31,497 nucleotides of DNA, taken from the NCBI GenBank assembly GCA_964556665.1, contig CAZKXU010000034.1, positions 1 through 31,497 of the forward strand, written 5' to 3'. Positions 1 through 7,395 of this stretch are shown here, in pieces. Under the pieces are notes generated by a model. It was not told where the DNA came from. It saw only the letters and a list, made by a program, of their open reading frames with translations, and searched no databases. The DNA is from CAZKXU01 sp964556665. GTDB lineage: Bacteria > Bdellovibrionota_C > UBA2361 > CAZKXU01. Each line of letters starts with the position of its first letter. Position 1 is the first letter of the stretch. The translations under genes and the position numbers were made by a program.

Positions 1-51
1 GCAAACGAATTTAATGCTGCTGCGTTGCGGGCTGGAAGCCCGCGGTCCCAG
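1..51. repeat. Palindromic intergenic repeat, right part (cut by window start)
   Basis: This is the right half of the repeat family seen again at 6258-6330 and 21589-21662. The hairpin GCGGGCT-GGA-AGCCCGC lies at 27-43 and is followed by the terminal GGTCCCAG. The first bases, GCAAACG, match the end of the left arm of the complete copies, so the left hairpin should lie just outside the window. The flank at 65-77, TTACAGTGCACTA, recurs beside two other copies. Confidence 0.85.
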
Positions 52-98
52 TAGAAAACTTAGTTTACAGTGCACTAGCTTTTTAGGAGAAAAATATT

Positions 99-356
99 AT
101 GGCGGAAGCATTAACATTAAAAGATTTAATAACATTAGAAAACGCAGCTGAACGGATTAAGGAGTTGCCATTTGAAAGTGGCCTCAAACTTCTTGAGGAG
201 CTAGTAACCAAGGTTGAATCCGGGGCGCTGTCGCTTGATAAATCTATTTTGTCCTACGAAAAAGGTGTTGAGCTTATAAATCATCTTAAAAAGTTGCTTT
301 CTGGTGCAGAGGAGAAGCTTAAGGTGTTGAATAGGGAAAATGGGAAGGGAGCGTAG
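99..356 (+). CDS. xseB: Exodeoxyribonuclease VII small subunit
   Basis: An 85-residue protein with the all-helical XseB pattern: a first helix with FESGLKLLEELVTKVESG (about residues 25-42), then LSLDKSILSYEKGVELI and a final lysine-rich helix ending near KVLNRE. In the family, several XseB copies bind one XseA to form exonuclease VII, which degrades single-stranded DNA into oligonucleotides in the cytoplasm. The length is normal for the family. The start is set by AGGAGA at 85-90, eight bases before the ATG. The gene lies between two copies of the palindromic repeat. xseA is not visible and could lie upstream of the window. No promoter is evident in the 47 bp between the repeat and the ATG, so transcription may come from upstream. 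Confidence 0.9.
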   Translation: MAEALTLKDLITLENAAERIKELPFESGLKLLEELVTKVESGALSLDKSILSYEKGVELINHLKKLLSGAEEKLKVLNRENGKGA

Positions 357-363
357 TTGATAT

Positions 364-400
364 CCTGGGACCGCGGAGCTGGAGCTACGCAGTCCCAGGG
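364..400. repeat. Palindromic repeat, short hairpin variant
   Basis: CCTGGGAC at the left and GTCCCAGG at the right pair perfectly over 8 bp, and the interior (CGCGGAGCT / AGCTACGCA) pairs with two mismatches around a 2-nt loop. It is a short member of the repeat family with the GGAGCT core also seen at 17610-17684. It lies 7 bp after the xseB stop and 20 bp after the stop of the minus-strand hydrolase, so it could act as a 3' structure for both transcripts. There is no U-run. Confidence 0.75.
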
Positions 401-419
401 TCATTTGTCTTACAGAGCA

Positions 420-1715
420 CTAATACAACACACCCTTTAATTGAACCCCTGAAAGTGTTCTATAATTAACTTTCTTCACCTCTTTAAGATTAATTCCATG
501 TCTCTTGAAAAGCTCAGGTTTTGAGAGTTGAAAAAGCCCAACTTCATTTACAATGTAATACCAGGACTCATCTTTTGAAATTACAACTTCGTACCCGCCG
601 GGGGAGAGTGGTTTAACTGCACTAGTAATCGCGACCGCTACTTGTTTTGCTATCTCGGTGTATCCGGCAGGGAATGGATGACCGTTTTCGTTGCTGGGAT
701 ATAATGCATTATCATGAAAAGCTGCTTCACTGAGTGGTGTAACTAAATCAATATATCTTCCCAAGGATTGTTCGACAGTTGCTCTTAGTAGCTGGATGAA
801 ATCTCGCTCTGCATTAACAAGAGTTATATAATCAGGCCTCAAGTTGGCAGCCTTACTCTCAAGAAACTTGCGATAGACCATCTCTTTAGTAGGAATAATA
901 GTAAAATAAACCTGAACATCGGATGAGGCAGCAATTTTAATAATTTCCTGAATTACATTTGTAATAATTTTATACCCTGCACGGATTGCAGCATTATCAG
1001 GGCTGTTGGATATGTACCGTAACGCAGGGGTAAAACTCATCGTGAGCTCCGGCGAAATCTGAACTTGCCAGACCTGATTAGGATCTTTTTCATTTGGTAT
1101 CGGCGGCAGTTCCTCAAGAGTAACTTTTGGATCCGGTTTTAATGTACTCCAAAATTTATTTCCATAAACCGTTCGAAAGCTCTCATGTGCGTCATTTCCA
1201 GTGTAGATAGCAATTACGACTGCGTTAGGTTGAAAATATAGAGCTTTTTTGAAGGCATACAGATACTGCGGAGCACTCCAACCACCGGCTGAGATGTTAT
1301 AAACCTGACCTGGGCTTAACTTAAGCGCGCGCTGTAATTGTGTAGGCCAGTTCTCTGTCAGTAATGCATTATTGCCATAGGACTGACTGTCGCCGATGAC
1401 CACTACCTCGGCGATGCGCGGGACATAGTCATTACGAAAACCAAGGATATCATGTGGACCAAGAAGACGCATTTCAGGAAAAAGCTGCTGGCCGCGCACT
1501 ATCGTAATTGGATCATTTAATTGAAAATCAGTCTCTTTTAAATCTTTGTCGGGAAAAATATTTTCGTAAAAAGCGGCTTTGGCTTCCCCCATCTGCACGA
1601 TTCGAAGATCCTTAGGGACACCAAAGAGCTCTGGAGTAAAAATCCTGACTATGGTGACTCCCAGAATTGAGGCGATTAAAACTGAGCAGATAAGAAGAAG
1701 ATGCTCTCTATTCAT
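420..1715 (-). CDS. Membrane-anchored SGNH/GDSL-type hydrolase
   Basis: 431 residues with one N-terminal hydrophobic segment (about 5-25), so the catalytic domain is probably periplasmic. SGNH blocks are visible: GDSQSYG at 108-114 (nucleophile Ser110), GGW at 144-146, GND at 173-175, and NGHP at 344-347 with the likely catalytic His346. The acidic partner three residues before the histidine is Glu343 rather than the usual Asp. Such proteins are usually esterases or acetyl-transfer enzymes acting on cell-envelope glycans; the substrate here is unknown. The frame stays open back to 1769, but that part lies inside the tRNA-Cys gene. The start was therefore placed at the ATG at 1715, 11 bp behind the tRNA 3' end, giving a clean membrane anchor. 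There is no clear ribosome binding site. Co-transcription with the tRNA from the promoter at 1838-1866 is likely. Confidence 0.75.
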   Translation of the reverse strand: MNREHLLLICSVLIASILGVTIVRIFTPELFGVPKDLRIVQMGEAKAAFYENIFPDKDLKETDFQLNDPITIVRGQQLFPEMRLLGPHDILGFRNDYVPRIAEVVVIGDSQSYGNNALLTENWPTQLQRALKLSPGQVYNISAGGWSAPQYLYAFKKALYFQPNAVVIAIYTGNDAHESFRTVYGNKFWSTLKPDPKVTLEELPPIPNEKDPNQVWQVQISPELTMSFTPALRYISNSPDNAAIRAGYKIITNVIQEIIKIAASSDVQVYFTIIPTKEMVYRKFLESKAANLRPDYITLVNAERDFIQLLRATVEQSLGRYIDLVTPLSEAAFHDNALYPSNENGHPFPAGYTEIAKQVAVAITSAVKPLSPGGYEVVISKDESWYYIVNEVGLFQLSKPELFKRHGINLKEVKKVNYRTLSGVQLKGVLY

Positions 1716-1726
1716 GAAAATAATGA

Positions 1727-1801
1727 AGGCCCGAGCCGGATTCGAACCGGCGAAATAACGGTTTTGCAAACCGCCGCCTTAGACCACTTGGCTATCGGGC
1801 C
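1727..1801 (-). tRNA. tRNA-Cys (GCA anticodon)
   Basis: On the minus strand a full cloverleaf folds. The acceptor GGCCCGA pairs with TCGGGCC, and the D arm is GCC/GGC. The anticodon stem GCGGT/ACCGT carries the loop TTGCAAA (anticodon GCA), and the T stem GCCGG/CCGGC carries the loop TTCGAAT. The discriminator base is U, as expected for tRNA-Cys. The 3' CCA is not encoded and would have to be added by the CCA-adding enzyme. The hydrolase ATG follows 11 bp downstream. Confidence 0.95.
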
Positions 1802-1837
1802 ACAATAACGAGCACTGAGGATCGCACTATTTTAGTA

Positions 1838-1866
1838 CTTATAACAACTTAGGATTTAGTTGTCTA
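1838..1866 (-). promoter_or_regulatory. Sigma-70-type promoter for tRNA-Cys
   Basis: On the minus strand, TAGACA (1866-1861) and TATAAG (1843-1838) are each five of six matches to the -35 and -10 consensus and are separated by exactly 17 bp. The predicted transcript starts near 1831, about 30 nt before the tRNA 5' end. It probably continues into the hydrolase gene, because no terminator separates the two. Confidence 0.65.
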
Positions 1867-1882
1867 ACGCATCAGAAGTATA

Positions 1883-1916
1883 CTGGGAGCGCGGGCTTCT
1901 AGCCCGCAACGCAGTA
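1883..1916. repeat. Palindromic repeat, single left arm
   Basis: CTGGGAGC followed by the perfect hairpin GCGGGCT-TCT-AGCCCGC (1891-1907) and then AACGC. This matches the left half of the full repeats. No right arm follows, so it is a half element. It lies 17 bp upstream of the tRNA-Cys -35 box. Confidence 0.75.
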
Positions 1917-2008
1917 CTATTCGATTTATCATAAGAGGGAGCCATGAGTTCCAGCAATCAACAGTTTAACCAATTGAAATCATTATATTTTATCTTTAAA
2001 TAATTAGC

Positions 2009-2115
2009 GCCAGAATCTACAAATAAAATTCTTTCTGTCGACTAATAGATCATTAGGCATGACACCATCCTTTCTGCGAGTTGGGGCGATTAGATCGATA
2101 TCGCCCCTTTTTTTT
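2009..2115 (+). ncRNA. Candidate small RNA in a gene-free stretch
   Basis: The 398 bp between the tRNA and the ferredoxin hold no convincing coding region, yet a strong plus-strand terminator lies at 2083-2115. A promoter-like pair TTGAAA (1974-1979) and TAAATA (1997-2002), 17 bp apart, sits upstream and would start a transcript near 2009, giving an RNA of about 107 nt. No known RNA family was recognised. An alternative is that the terminator ends stray plus-strand transcription coming through from xseB. The existence of the RNA is inferred from the promoter-terminator pair only. Confidence 0.4.
2083..2115 (+). terminator. Rho-independent terminator
   Basis: A perfect 8-bp stem GGGGCGAT/ATCGCCCC (2083-2090 with 2100-2107) with a 9-nt loop is followed directly by eight T residues. 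The orientation is plus-strand. No annotated plus-strand gene ends nearby, which is why the candidate small RNA is proposed. It also insulates the ferredoxin promoter region. Confidence 0.85.
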
Positions 2116-2199
2116 CCTATAATTCCATAGCCTCCCTAGCACTTGTCAACAATTCGCTCTAATGATACATCAGATAAATCGAATTTATAGGGAGACTAA

Positions 2200-2532
2200 A
2201 TGGCTTACGTTGTTACAAAACCGTGTATTGGGACAAAAGATCGCTCCTGCGTAGAGGTCTGTCCGGTTGATTGTTTCTATAATATCAAGAAGAAAAAATA
2301 TAACGATAAATTCTCATTGGATCCTAAAGAGCCAGAGGACTATGGGATGTTAATGATCCACCCGGATGAATGTATTAACTGTGGTGCTTGCGAAACGGAA
2401 TGCCCAGTTGAGGCTATCTATGAGGATGCAGCTGTTCCTGAGGATTACAAAGAATTTGTTAAGATCAATGAAGAAGAGACCCTTGGACTTAAAGATGAGG
2501 AGCTAGATAGTCTGCGTTGTACATCTAAATAA
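2200..2532 (+). CDS. 7Fe-type ([3Fe-4S][4Fe-4S]) ferredoxin
   Basis: 110 residues. Cys9, Cys17, Cys21 and Cys25 precede the block Cys58, Cys61, Cys64, Cys68. By comparison with Azotobacter ferredoxin I and Thermus-type 7Fe ferredoxins, Cys9, Cys17 and Cys68 should hold a [3Fe-4S] cluster, and Cys21 with Cys58, Cys61 and Cys64 a [4Fe-4S] cluster. The position equivalent to Azotobacter Cys11 is Thr12, as in the CIGxKDxSC variant. It is a soluble low-potential electron carrier; the partner is unknown. A lysine- and acid-rich loop (about residues 29-49) between the two cysteine blocks is some 15 residues longer than in the classical proteins. AGGGAG at 2189-2194 fixes the start. It is the first gene of a run with dacB and mltD, probably only by position. 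A weak TTGTCA lies at 2143-2148. Confidence 0.9.
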   Translation: MAYVVTKPCIGTKDRSCVEVCPVDCFYNIKKKKYNDKFSLDPKEPEDYGMLMIHPDECINCGACETECPVEAIYEDAAVPEDYKEFVKINEEETLGLKDEELDSLRCTSK

Positions 2533-2586
2533 ATACGAAGATTTCCACTATAAATATCACCCTCCTCGAGTGTATATTTAAGATTC

Positions 2587-3975
2587 ATGCTTACCTGCAT
2601 TCTGCACCTAGCGCTTTTTCTTTTTTTTCTCATAGCTCCGCAAGGAGCTATGGCGGATAGCGGTGGACTAGCAAGGAAACTTAGAGAGGTTGTCTCTACA
2701 CGCTTTAATGATTCAAGCGCTATCTCTGTGCTACGTGCTACTGATGGAAAGCCGATCTTCGAACGTCAAGCATCTATGCCGCTTAAGCCGGCGAGTGTGG
2801 TTAAAGTAGTAACAACGTTTGCAGCGCTTACTCAACTTGGTCCGGATTATCAGTTTCAAACTGCAATATATGGGGATCTGCAATCAGGTAATGTAAACAA
2901 GCTCTATATTAAAGGAAGTGGGGATCCTTCATTTACGATAGAGAGTGCTTTTATTCTGGCGCGTAAGCTTAAGCTGATAGGTGTGCGCAAAATAGAGCAG
3001 GTCATCACTGATGGAACTCTCTTTGCATACGAAACTGAACGGTATGGAGCACGCGCCTATGAGGCAGGAGCCTCTGCGCTTTCATTTAACTATAACAGTT
3101 TAACGTTTAAAATCTGTCCACGTTTACCTGGAGAGAATGCGCTTATTTCTGTAGATCCTTGGGAGCTTGGCGTTGGAATAAAAGGTAGCATTAAAACAGT
3201 TAAGGGACTCGGATCTTTTACTATCAATGAAACAAAAGGTGGCTATACAGCTAAAGGTACAATTGGTCGCAAGGCGGAGTGTGTTTCGGTTTATCGCAGT
3301 ATTAGTAATCCAGGGCAGTACTTCGGTAAGGTATTTACTGCGCTAATTAAGGCAGCTGGCATTACTGTAAAACAGGAGCCTGCACCGGGAGTTGTGCCCG
3401 CCGATATGCCGATCTTGACGACATTCGATTCTAAGCCATTAAGAAATATAGTGCAGGACCTTAACCATTTTAGTAATAATTTTATAGCAGATCAGCTTCT
3501 ATACAGGATTGGCGCTACTGGGAATCATGTTACTATGGCAGAGCAAAGTGCACCGCTTTCAAGAGAGCGTGGAATACATAGGCTTAATCAGATTGTTAAC
3601 GCGCTAGGTGTGAAAGATCGGGAGACTCGATTTATGGATGCATCAGGGCTTAGCCATGCAAATCGCCTCTCTGCGCGTGCGGTTACGACTGTACTATTAG
3701 AGGTGCAGCGAAATTTTTTAATTAGAGCTGCATTCCAGAACTCACTTTCGGTAGGTGGAAAGAGTGGGACGCTGAAAAAGCGTAAATTTGACAACGGAGT
3801 GTCAATTCTCGGAAAGACCGGTACCCTTGATGGAGTAAGCTCGTTGGCTGGATTTGTAACCGATCTTAGTGGGGTCGAGTATGTTTTTGCAATTATTCAG
3901 AATGAGGTTGCCTCGGTTGAGAGAGCTCATTCTAATGAAGAATTTATAGTAAATAGTATAGGTACCTGGAAGTGA
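2587..3975 (+). CDS. dacB: D-alanyl-D-alanine carboxypeptidase/endopeptidase (PBP4 type)
   Basis: 462 residues with a hydrophobic signal peptide (about 4-23). The three active-site motifs of the class C penicillin-binding proteins are present: SVVK at 70-73 (nucleophile Ser70), SNN at 296-298, and KTG at 410-412. The family stretch DASGLSHANRLSA is at 351-363. The enzyme trims the terminal D-Ala or cuts D-Ala-mDAP cross-links in the periplasm, helping peptidoglycan remodelling. The length is typical of the family. It starts 54 bp after the ferredoxin without a visible Shine-Dalgarno; TATATT at 2573-2578 lies shortly before the ATG and might be a -10 box. Its TGA overlaps the GTG of the next gene (GTGA), so the two murein enzymes are almost certainly translated together. 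Confidence 0.9.
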   Translation: MLTCILHLALFLFFLIAPQGAMADSGGLARKLREVVSTRFNDSSAISVLRATDGKPIFERQASMPLKPASVVKVVTTFAALTQLGPDYQFQTAIYGDLQSGNVNKLYIKGSGDPSFTIESAFILARKLKLIGVRKIEQVITDGTLFAYETERYGARAYEAGASALSFNYNSLTFKICPRLPGENALISVDPWELGVGIKGSIKTVKGLGSFTINETKGGYTAKGTIGRKAECVSVYRSISNPGQYFGKVFTALIKAAGITVKQEPAPGVVPADMPILTTFDSKPLRNIVQDLNHFSNNFIADQLLYRIGATGNHVTMAEQSAPLSRERGIHRLNQIVNALGVKDRETRFMDASGLSHANRLSARAVTTVLLEVQRNFLIRAAFQNSLSVGGKSGTLKKRKFDNGVSILGKTGTLDGVSSLAGFVTDLSGVEYVFAIIQNEVASVERAHSNEEFIVNSIGTWK

Positions 3976-5375
3976 AGAGATTCTTATTTGCATTGTTAAT
4001 TTTACTGTTGCCGCATTTAGCCATTGCTAATCCAATGCACAGTCGACACTCTGTCGAATTTAAGGTCCCTACGGGATTAAGAGCGCGGGTTGATTTTTGG
4101 ATCGATATTTTTACCCGGTTTGGGAAAAATGATGTAGTCATTCACCATCGTGAGTTCCCACAGATAGTATTTAAAATCCTACATTTTAATGATAATGCCA
4201 GTGAGTCTAATCTCGTTTTGCTTGAAAAGCGTAGAAAGAAAGTTTTGACAGCTGAAATTGATGAGATAAAAGATGCAGTTCGCACGCTAGCTACAGGAAG
4301 ATCGCCTCGCAGCTCGATTGAAAAAATGGTTGAGAGAGTGCTGCGGCCATTACCTGGTGGACATAGGAAATATAAGCAGATCTTGGATGATGACCTGATC
4401 AGGGGTCAGACCGGAATTCGTGAGAAGTATGAAGAAGCGATTGTGCGTTCAGGAAGGTATCTTCCGATGATGGAGCAGATTTTTCGTGAGGAAGGGTTGC
4501 CAATTGAACTTACTAGGCTCCCTTTTATAGAATCTTCCTTTAACTACCAGGCTTATAGCTCTGCCGGTGCCGCTGGTATCTGGCAGTTTATGCGATCAAC
4601 AGGAAAGATTTACTTGATGATAAATAGTACGGTCGACGAAAGGCGTGATCCGATCGAGTCGACTAGAGCAGCTGCGCGATACCTAAAGCATTTATTTAGT
4701 AGTCTTGGGACCTGGCCATTGGCAATTACCTCTTATAACCACGGCGCTGCAGGTGTAAAAAGACGGACCAAAAAAATCGGATCAACCAATATCGTTACTA
4801 TTATAGAGCATCCGAGTGAGCGGGTCTTCGGTTTTGCTTCGGCAAATTTTTATCCGGAGTTTCTTGCGGCGCTAGAGGTATATGATAGCAGAACTAAATA
4901 TTTCCCAGATATTTCCCCTGATCGGCCGCTTCAGATTGATCAGATCCGAATTACTACACCTACATCAATCAACACTCTTCTAAATCGGATGAATCTAGAT
5001 CTGGAGCAGCTTCAGGATTTAAATTTAGGTCTTTCTAAGGCAGTTTGGAGTGGTTTAAGTAAGGTGCCGGCAGGATATGTATTAAAGGTGCCTGACGGTT
5101 ATGCTGTACAGGTTGCCAGTGCTCAGACAGCAACTGATATTGAGCCACGTCGTGTTCAAAAGCCACAAAAAGTAGCTGTTGAGAGAGTAAAAGTTAAAAC
5201 TCAGCAACCTGAAATTCGAGCCAAGCGCCCAGGACGGATCTATCGGGTGGCAAAAGGAGACAGTCTTTGGTCGATATCGAAGCGTTTTAAAGTATCAGTG
5301 TCTGAAATTAAGCGTGCTAATAATATGAAAGGCAACAGCTTGAGAGCGGGGGTAAGTATAGTAGTACCTGAGTAA
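3972..5375 (+). CDS. mltD: MltD-like membrane-bound lytic transglycosylase with LysM domain
   Basis: 467 residues starting at a GTG that overlaps the dacB stop. A signal peptide covers about residues 1-19; there is no lipobox cysteine. A long N-terminal region (20-140) precedes the goose-lysozyme-like SLT domain (about 145-300). That domain has the catalytic Glu187 in PFIESSFN, GIWQFM at 202-207, and SYNHG at 254-258. A single LysM domain (about 423-466) ends the protein; E. coli MltD has two. The enzyme cleaves the MurNAc-GlcNAc bond to form 1,6-anhydro ends. Coupling to dacB suggests coordinated glycan and peptide cleavage. The pre-SLT region is longer than usual and unrecognised. It ends 7 bp from a convergent gene, with no room for a separate terminator. 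Confidence 0.85.
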   Translation: MKRFLFALLILLLPHLAIANPMHSRHSVEFKVPTGLRARVDFWIDIFTRFGKNDVVIHHREFPQIVFKILHFNDNASESNLVLLEKRRKKVLTAEIDEIKDAVRTLATGRSPRSSIEKMVERVLRPLPGGHRKYKQILDDDLIRGQTGIREKYEEAIVRSGRYLPMMEQIFREEGLPIELTRLPFIESSFNYQAYSSAGAAGIWQFMRSTGKIYLMINSTVDERRDPIESTRAAARYLKHLFSSLGTWPLAITSYNHGAAGVKRRTKKIGSTNIVTIIEHPSERVFGFASANFYPEFLAALEVYDSRTKYFPDISPDRPLQIDQIRITTPTSINTLLNRMNLDLEQLQDLNLGLSKAVWSGLSKVPAGYVLKVPDGYAVQVASAQTATDIEPRRVQKPQKVAVERVKVKTQQPEIRAKRPGRIYRVAKGDSLWSISKRFKVSVSEIKRANNMKGNSLRAGVSIVVPE

Positions 5376-5382
5376 GTGACGG

Positions 5383-6234
5383 CTAGTAATCACTGGTTAA
5401 GCGGGCTACCCGATCATTATCGAGTCGAATTGATGCAAATTCGACTAGTTTTCCTGAGCTTCCCTGTAATGGATTGTTTGAAGTAAAGTTCTGTAGGTCT
5501 TGAGCTATGCTTTTTGCTAATTTCTCAGCCTCTTTTTCATCAAGAATTTTATTATAATCCTGAAACTGCTGAGATGTTCTTTTCCCGGTCATCTGGTTAA
5601 GTACTGAGGTGGTCTCATCCAGCGCAATCTCAACATCATTCTGAGCAATCCTTAAGGAGGTAATGTTTGCAGATATAGTATCGTACGATGTGGATGCGTT
5701 TGTTACGGAGCTCAATGAAGCGCCTAAGTTCCCAAGCTGTGAGGTAAAGTCACCGTAGCTTATTACTTTATTTGAAATGTCTAATGAATCGATATCGATT
5801 AGGCCCTGGAAGCCTCCTTGAATCATATTTTGCCCGTTAAATGTGGCGTTGTCAGAGATGCGGGTAATCTCTGTCTGAAGAGCAGTCAGCTCGCTATTCA
5901 AATTGTCCCGATTTGTACTGGATGTATCCTCTGGACCATCTTTAACTGTTTTTGTCAGAGCTAGTTGCTTCTCTCGTATTTTAACGATCTCTGTCAAGGC
6001 TTCATTAGCTACAGTAACTGCATTATGGATATTAAGGGCGTTAAGCTTCTGACTAATATCGTTGTATGGAGATTGTATATTTGCTGTATCGCCTTCATCT
6101 AATTGACGAGAGGAGGCCTCCAGCTCTGTTTTAATTTGAGACTCCTCCTGGTCCTCAAACTTTGTGTGGAGTTGAAGAGGTGGAGAGCTTGCTCCGAGTC
6201 CTACTGATGGTTTTTGGCTTAGATACTCCGCCAT
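5383..6234 (-). CDS. Flagellin-like protein lacking the D0 ends
   Basis: 283 residues. Residues about 70-140 align with the D1 region of the flagellin encoded next door: a helix with AVTVANEALTEI, then LNSELTALQTEITRIS and TFNGQNMIQGG, against LNQEYQALSQEITRIT and EFNGNKLLSGE. The region around GNLGAS (168-173) and the helix near 186-210 match the second D1 helix less clearly. The N-terminal 60 residues and the C-terminal tail do not look like the flagellin D0 helices, which drive export and filament packing. It is therefore either a degenerate paralogue, a cap, junction or sheath-type accessory protein, or an export-related protein. It lies behind the flagellin in the same direction with a repeat between them. 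The start has only a weak binding site. Confidence 0.65.
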   Translation of the reverse strand: MAEYLSQKPSVGLGASSPPLQLHTKFEDQEESQIKTELEASSRQLDEGDTANIQSPYNDISQKLNALNIHNAVTVANEALTEIVKIREKQLALTKTVKDGPEDTSSTNRDNLNSELTALQTEITRISDNATFNGQNMIQGGFQGLIDIDSLDISNKVISYGDFTSQLGNLGASLSSVTNASTSYDTISANITSLRIAQNDVEIALDETTSVLNQMTGKRTSQQFQDYNKILDEKEAEKLAKSIAQDLQNFTSNNPLQGSSGKLVEFASIRLDNDRVARLTSDY

Positions 6235-6257
6235 AATATTATTGCTTCAGGCCCACA

Positions 6258-6330
6258 CTGGGACCGCGGGCTTCCAGCCCGCAAACGATTTAATGGCATT
6301 GTGTTGCGGGCGAGATGCCCGCGGTCCCAG
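6258..6330. repeat. Complete palindromic intergenic repeat
   Basis: 73 bp. The left half CTGGGACCGCGGGC-TTCCAG-CCCGCAA and the right half TTGCGGGC-GAGATG-CCCGCGGTCCCAG are inverted copies except for the six-base cores, and each half is also a hairpin. The two halves flank about 20 bp of less conserved sequence. It sits between the flagellin and the flagellin-like gene and ends 23 bp before the start codon of the latter. Confidence 0.9.
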
Positions 6331-6349
6331 TAAGTTTGCGAGCAGTAAA

Positions 6350-7138
6350 TTACTGCAGCAACTTCAGCACATTCTCCTTCTTTAGCCTTCCTGCTTGTGC
6401 TAGCAGTGCAGGCCCGGCCTGAGTTTGGATCTCTTTGGCGGTCTTTTTGGCGACTTCAGAGGCGTAGTCGAGATCTTCGATGCGTGAAGCTGCAGATGCG
6501 GAGTTCTCCCGTGCAACCTCAATATTATTCTGTGCAACCTGAACTCGTTGGCTGGAAGCGCCTAATTTTCCGCGTTCAGCGGCAACATTAGAGATAAAGC
6601 TGTTTATACTCTCAATTGCGGCTTTGGCGGTAGCCTGTGTCGAGATATCACCACCTGCAGTAACGCCGCTTACGCCACCAATAGTAATCTGTGAGTTAGA
6701 GCCAGAGTCGGTCCCAACCTGTATCGAGATACTTTCTCCACTTAACAGTTTATTGCCGTTGAATTCAGTTGTTTCTGTGATTCTAGTGATCTCCTGACTG
6801 AGAGCCTGATACTCCTGATTTAGTGCCTGTCGCTGTGTGTCGCTCAAGGTACCGTTTGCGGCCTGCGTGCTTATCTCCGCTAGCCTACCTCCGATATCAC
6901 TTATTTGTGAAAGTGCACTATCTGCAATCTGAATCGCCGACTGTGCATCTGATGCATTTCTAGATGCAGCAGAATAGGTGGCTACATCGGAGTTCAATTG
7001 TGCAGCGATGGCCAAGCCAGCAGCATCATCACTCGCCTTGGTAATTCTCTTACCACTAGAGAGCTTATTAAATATACCTTGTAATTCGTCCAGGCCTTTA
7101 TTAAGTCGGCGGACGCCGGAGATAAAGTCATTACTCAT
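6350..7138 (-). CDS. fliC: Flagellin
   Basis: 262 residues, a minimal flagellin with almost no variable D2/D3 domain. The N-terminal D0/D1 signature LSSGKRITKASDDAAGLAIA is at 26-45. The D1 segment ALNQEYQALSQEITRI is at 105-120, followed by FNGNKLLSG. The C-terminal D1/D0 segment ends with ALLAQAGRLKKENVLKLL, the counterpart of the usual ILAQANQ...VLSLL. It is the structural subunit of the filament, exported through the flagellar type III channel. A GAGGT binding site (7149-7145) lies 6-7 bases before the ATG. A sigma-28-like promoter is at 7276-7301. It is the first gene of the pair with the flagellin-like protein. No other flagellar gene is in the window. Confidence 0.95.
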   Translation of the reverse strand: MSNDFISGVRRLNKGLDELQGIFNKLSSGKRITKASDDAAGLAIAAQLNSDVATYSAASRNASDAQSAIQIADSALSQISDIGGRLAEISTQAANGTLSDTQRQALNQEYQALSQEITRITETTEFNGNKLLSGESISIQVGTDSGSNSQITIGGVSGVTAGGDISTQATAKAAIESINSFISNVAAERGKLGASSQRVQVAQNNIEVARENSASAASRIEDLDYASEVAKKTAKEIQTQAGPALLAQAGRLKKENVLKLLQ

Positions 7139-7275
7139 GTTACAACCTCACTGTCATAGGGATACCGCTCCGATAAAATTGCAGAAAAGAGCAAGCATCA
7201 CTGTTAAACTCAAAACACCACTAAGACATAACCTTTTAAGGTGCTGAGTCATGGACCTCCCATGTCTCAAAGTTT

Positions 7276-7301
7276 AAATCGGCTGAATTAGTGTTTCTTT
7301 G
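7276..7301 (-). promoter_or_regulatory. Sigma-28 (FliA)-like promoter of the flagellin
   Basis: Read on the minus strand, CAAAG (from 7301) is followed 14 bases after its CAAA by GCCGATTT (7283-7276). The known flagellar class-3 consensus is TAAA, 15 bases, GCCGATAA. Six of eight -10 bases match and the spacing is one short. It would give a 5' leader of roughly 130 nt for the flagellin mRNA. Confidence 0.5.
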
Positions 7302-7395
7302 AGGATATGACGCTAAATAGTTAGAGGTTTCAGCTGCCACCTATCATATTGAAACCATTCACGGCTGTTGCTGTTTTGTGGTAAGATAGAGATAT

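Noticed and set aside
1716..1769. N-terminal extension of the SGNH hydrolase by 18 codons
   Set aside because: These codons lie in the tRNA-Cys gene; the ATG at 1715 gives a normal membrane anchor.
2059..2130. Short frame starting at an ATG and running through the terminator
   Set aside because: No binding site precedes it, and it translates the terminator stem and T-run into Phe/Pro-rich sequence.
6397..7247. Plus-strand frames antisense to the flagellin
   Set aside because: They are shadows of the flagellin codons; the flagellin itself has a clear motif set and binding site.
7139..7275. Riboswitch or attenuator in the flagellin leader
   Set aside because: No long stem or known riboswitch core was found in the leader of about 130 nt.
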